In this document: piece by piece, positions 63,396-64,000 of the stretch
How the letters are laid out: the number at the start of each line of letters is the position of its first letter
Numbering within the stretch: position 1 is the stretch's first letter
Origin: Taeniopygia guttata
Lineage: Eukaryota; Chordata; Aves; Passeriformes; Estrildidae
Length of the DNA: 64,000 nt
Reading direction: 5' to 3'
Assembly: GCF_048771995.1 (NCBI RefSeq)
Contig: NC_133063.1
Location: forward strand, 26,306,810-26,370,809
Made by a program: the position numbers and the translations under genes
The notes under the pieces: model-generated
Told to the model about the DNA's origin: nothing
Database searches by the model: none
What the model saw: only the letters and a program-made list of their open reading frames with translations

Positions 63396-64000
63396 GTAAG
63401 ATTCTTGCTACTTTGGCTATGCTTCAAGTAGTTTGATAGGCAGCAAATGATACTGTTAAGTATGGAATCTTTTACTGTGTGTTGGCATGGGTTTTCAGTT
63501 GATATATTTCCAGGAACAAGGAATGCTGCTGCTTCCTGAATGGTGATGCCTTTCAGGTTGCATGTTGCAAGAGTAATCTCCTTGCAAAATGTCAGGGGTT
63601 GTTCAGGAATTTTTTTTTTTTTTTTTTAATTTCTTGGAATCACATAGCTTTCACATGAAAGCCATTGAAATAGTAGTGAAAACATGTTCAGGCTTCCTCC
63701 CTCGCATATTCCAAGCTTGACTTTTTTGGTTGTTGTGGGTCCAAGGAATTGCTGGCAGGTAGAGTGGAGTTAATTACTAGCATTTGAGCCTTAGACTCAG
63801 GTAAGAGATGCATGGACATGCAGTTGTCTCTGAGCATGTCCCAGTAGATCGTCACGCATAACGTCAGTATTTCATTCCTACCATGAGCAGCTGAGCTTCA
63901 CTGCATGTTAATGTTCATACTGCAAATACATGTCAAGTCAGTGTGTCATTCTCCTAACTCAGCTTGCCATGATATCATAGATACTTCTTTTGTTTCATGC

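Noticed and set aside
1..64000. CRISPR arrays, bacterial operons, rRNA or tRNA genes
   Set aside because: No regularly spaced repeats with unique spacers, and no recognisable rRNA blocks or tRNA cloverleaf by eye. Spliced WDR36 and CR1 elements show a vertebrate genome. A tRNAscan run would settle single tRNAs.

Overview
The window looks like bird nuclear DNA, most likely from a songbird. CR1 LINE fragments are the dominant interspersed repeat and occur in both orientations. There are several bird-type LTRs, two of them with perfect 6-bp target-site duplications. A small GC-rich gene cluster at the right end follows a long AT-rich, gene-free stretch. I see no prokaryotic or viral gene organisation. 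The bird assignment rests on repeat families recognised by eye.

Layout. Bases 1 to about 53,900 are a gene desert. It holds CR1 fragments, six LTR segments, a 1.5-kb polypurine satellite at 20,337-21,853, an (AATAG)n array at 41,592-41,745, and long stretches where I can support nothing. From about 53,935 the base composition changes sharply: a CpG-island-like block (53,935-54,740) is followed by two genes on the + strand.

The first gene (55,239-56,903, four predicted coding exons, 168 aa) is the main discovery candidate. I read it as the bird orthologue of TSLP (thymic stromal lymphopoietin), a short-chain four-helix cytokine of the IL-7 family. Support comes from a signal peptide, a helix-A start like mammalian TSLP (YNFSLC against YDFTNC), the Cys-Pro-Gly motif before the C/D loop, a final Cys followed by a tryptophan-containing helix D (VWRSYNN), and its place immediately upstream of WDR36 on the same strand, as in mammals. 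It is GC-rich, small and divergent, and its last exon has no ATG in frame, so ORF- and similarity-based annotation could easily miss it.

The second gene is WDR36, a WD40 protein of the U3 snoRNP/small-subunit processome. Its first five coding exons (57,462-63,395) are in the window, and the gene runs off the right edge. Exon 2 is only 28 nt. The promoter is a GC-box array with strong G-quadruplex potential. The two genes are arranged head to tail, with 558 bp between the TSLP stop codon and the WDR36 start codon. They have unrelated functions (cytokine signalling and ribosome biogenesis). Their adjacency is conserved synteny, not an operon.
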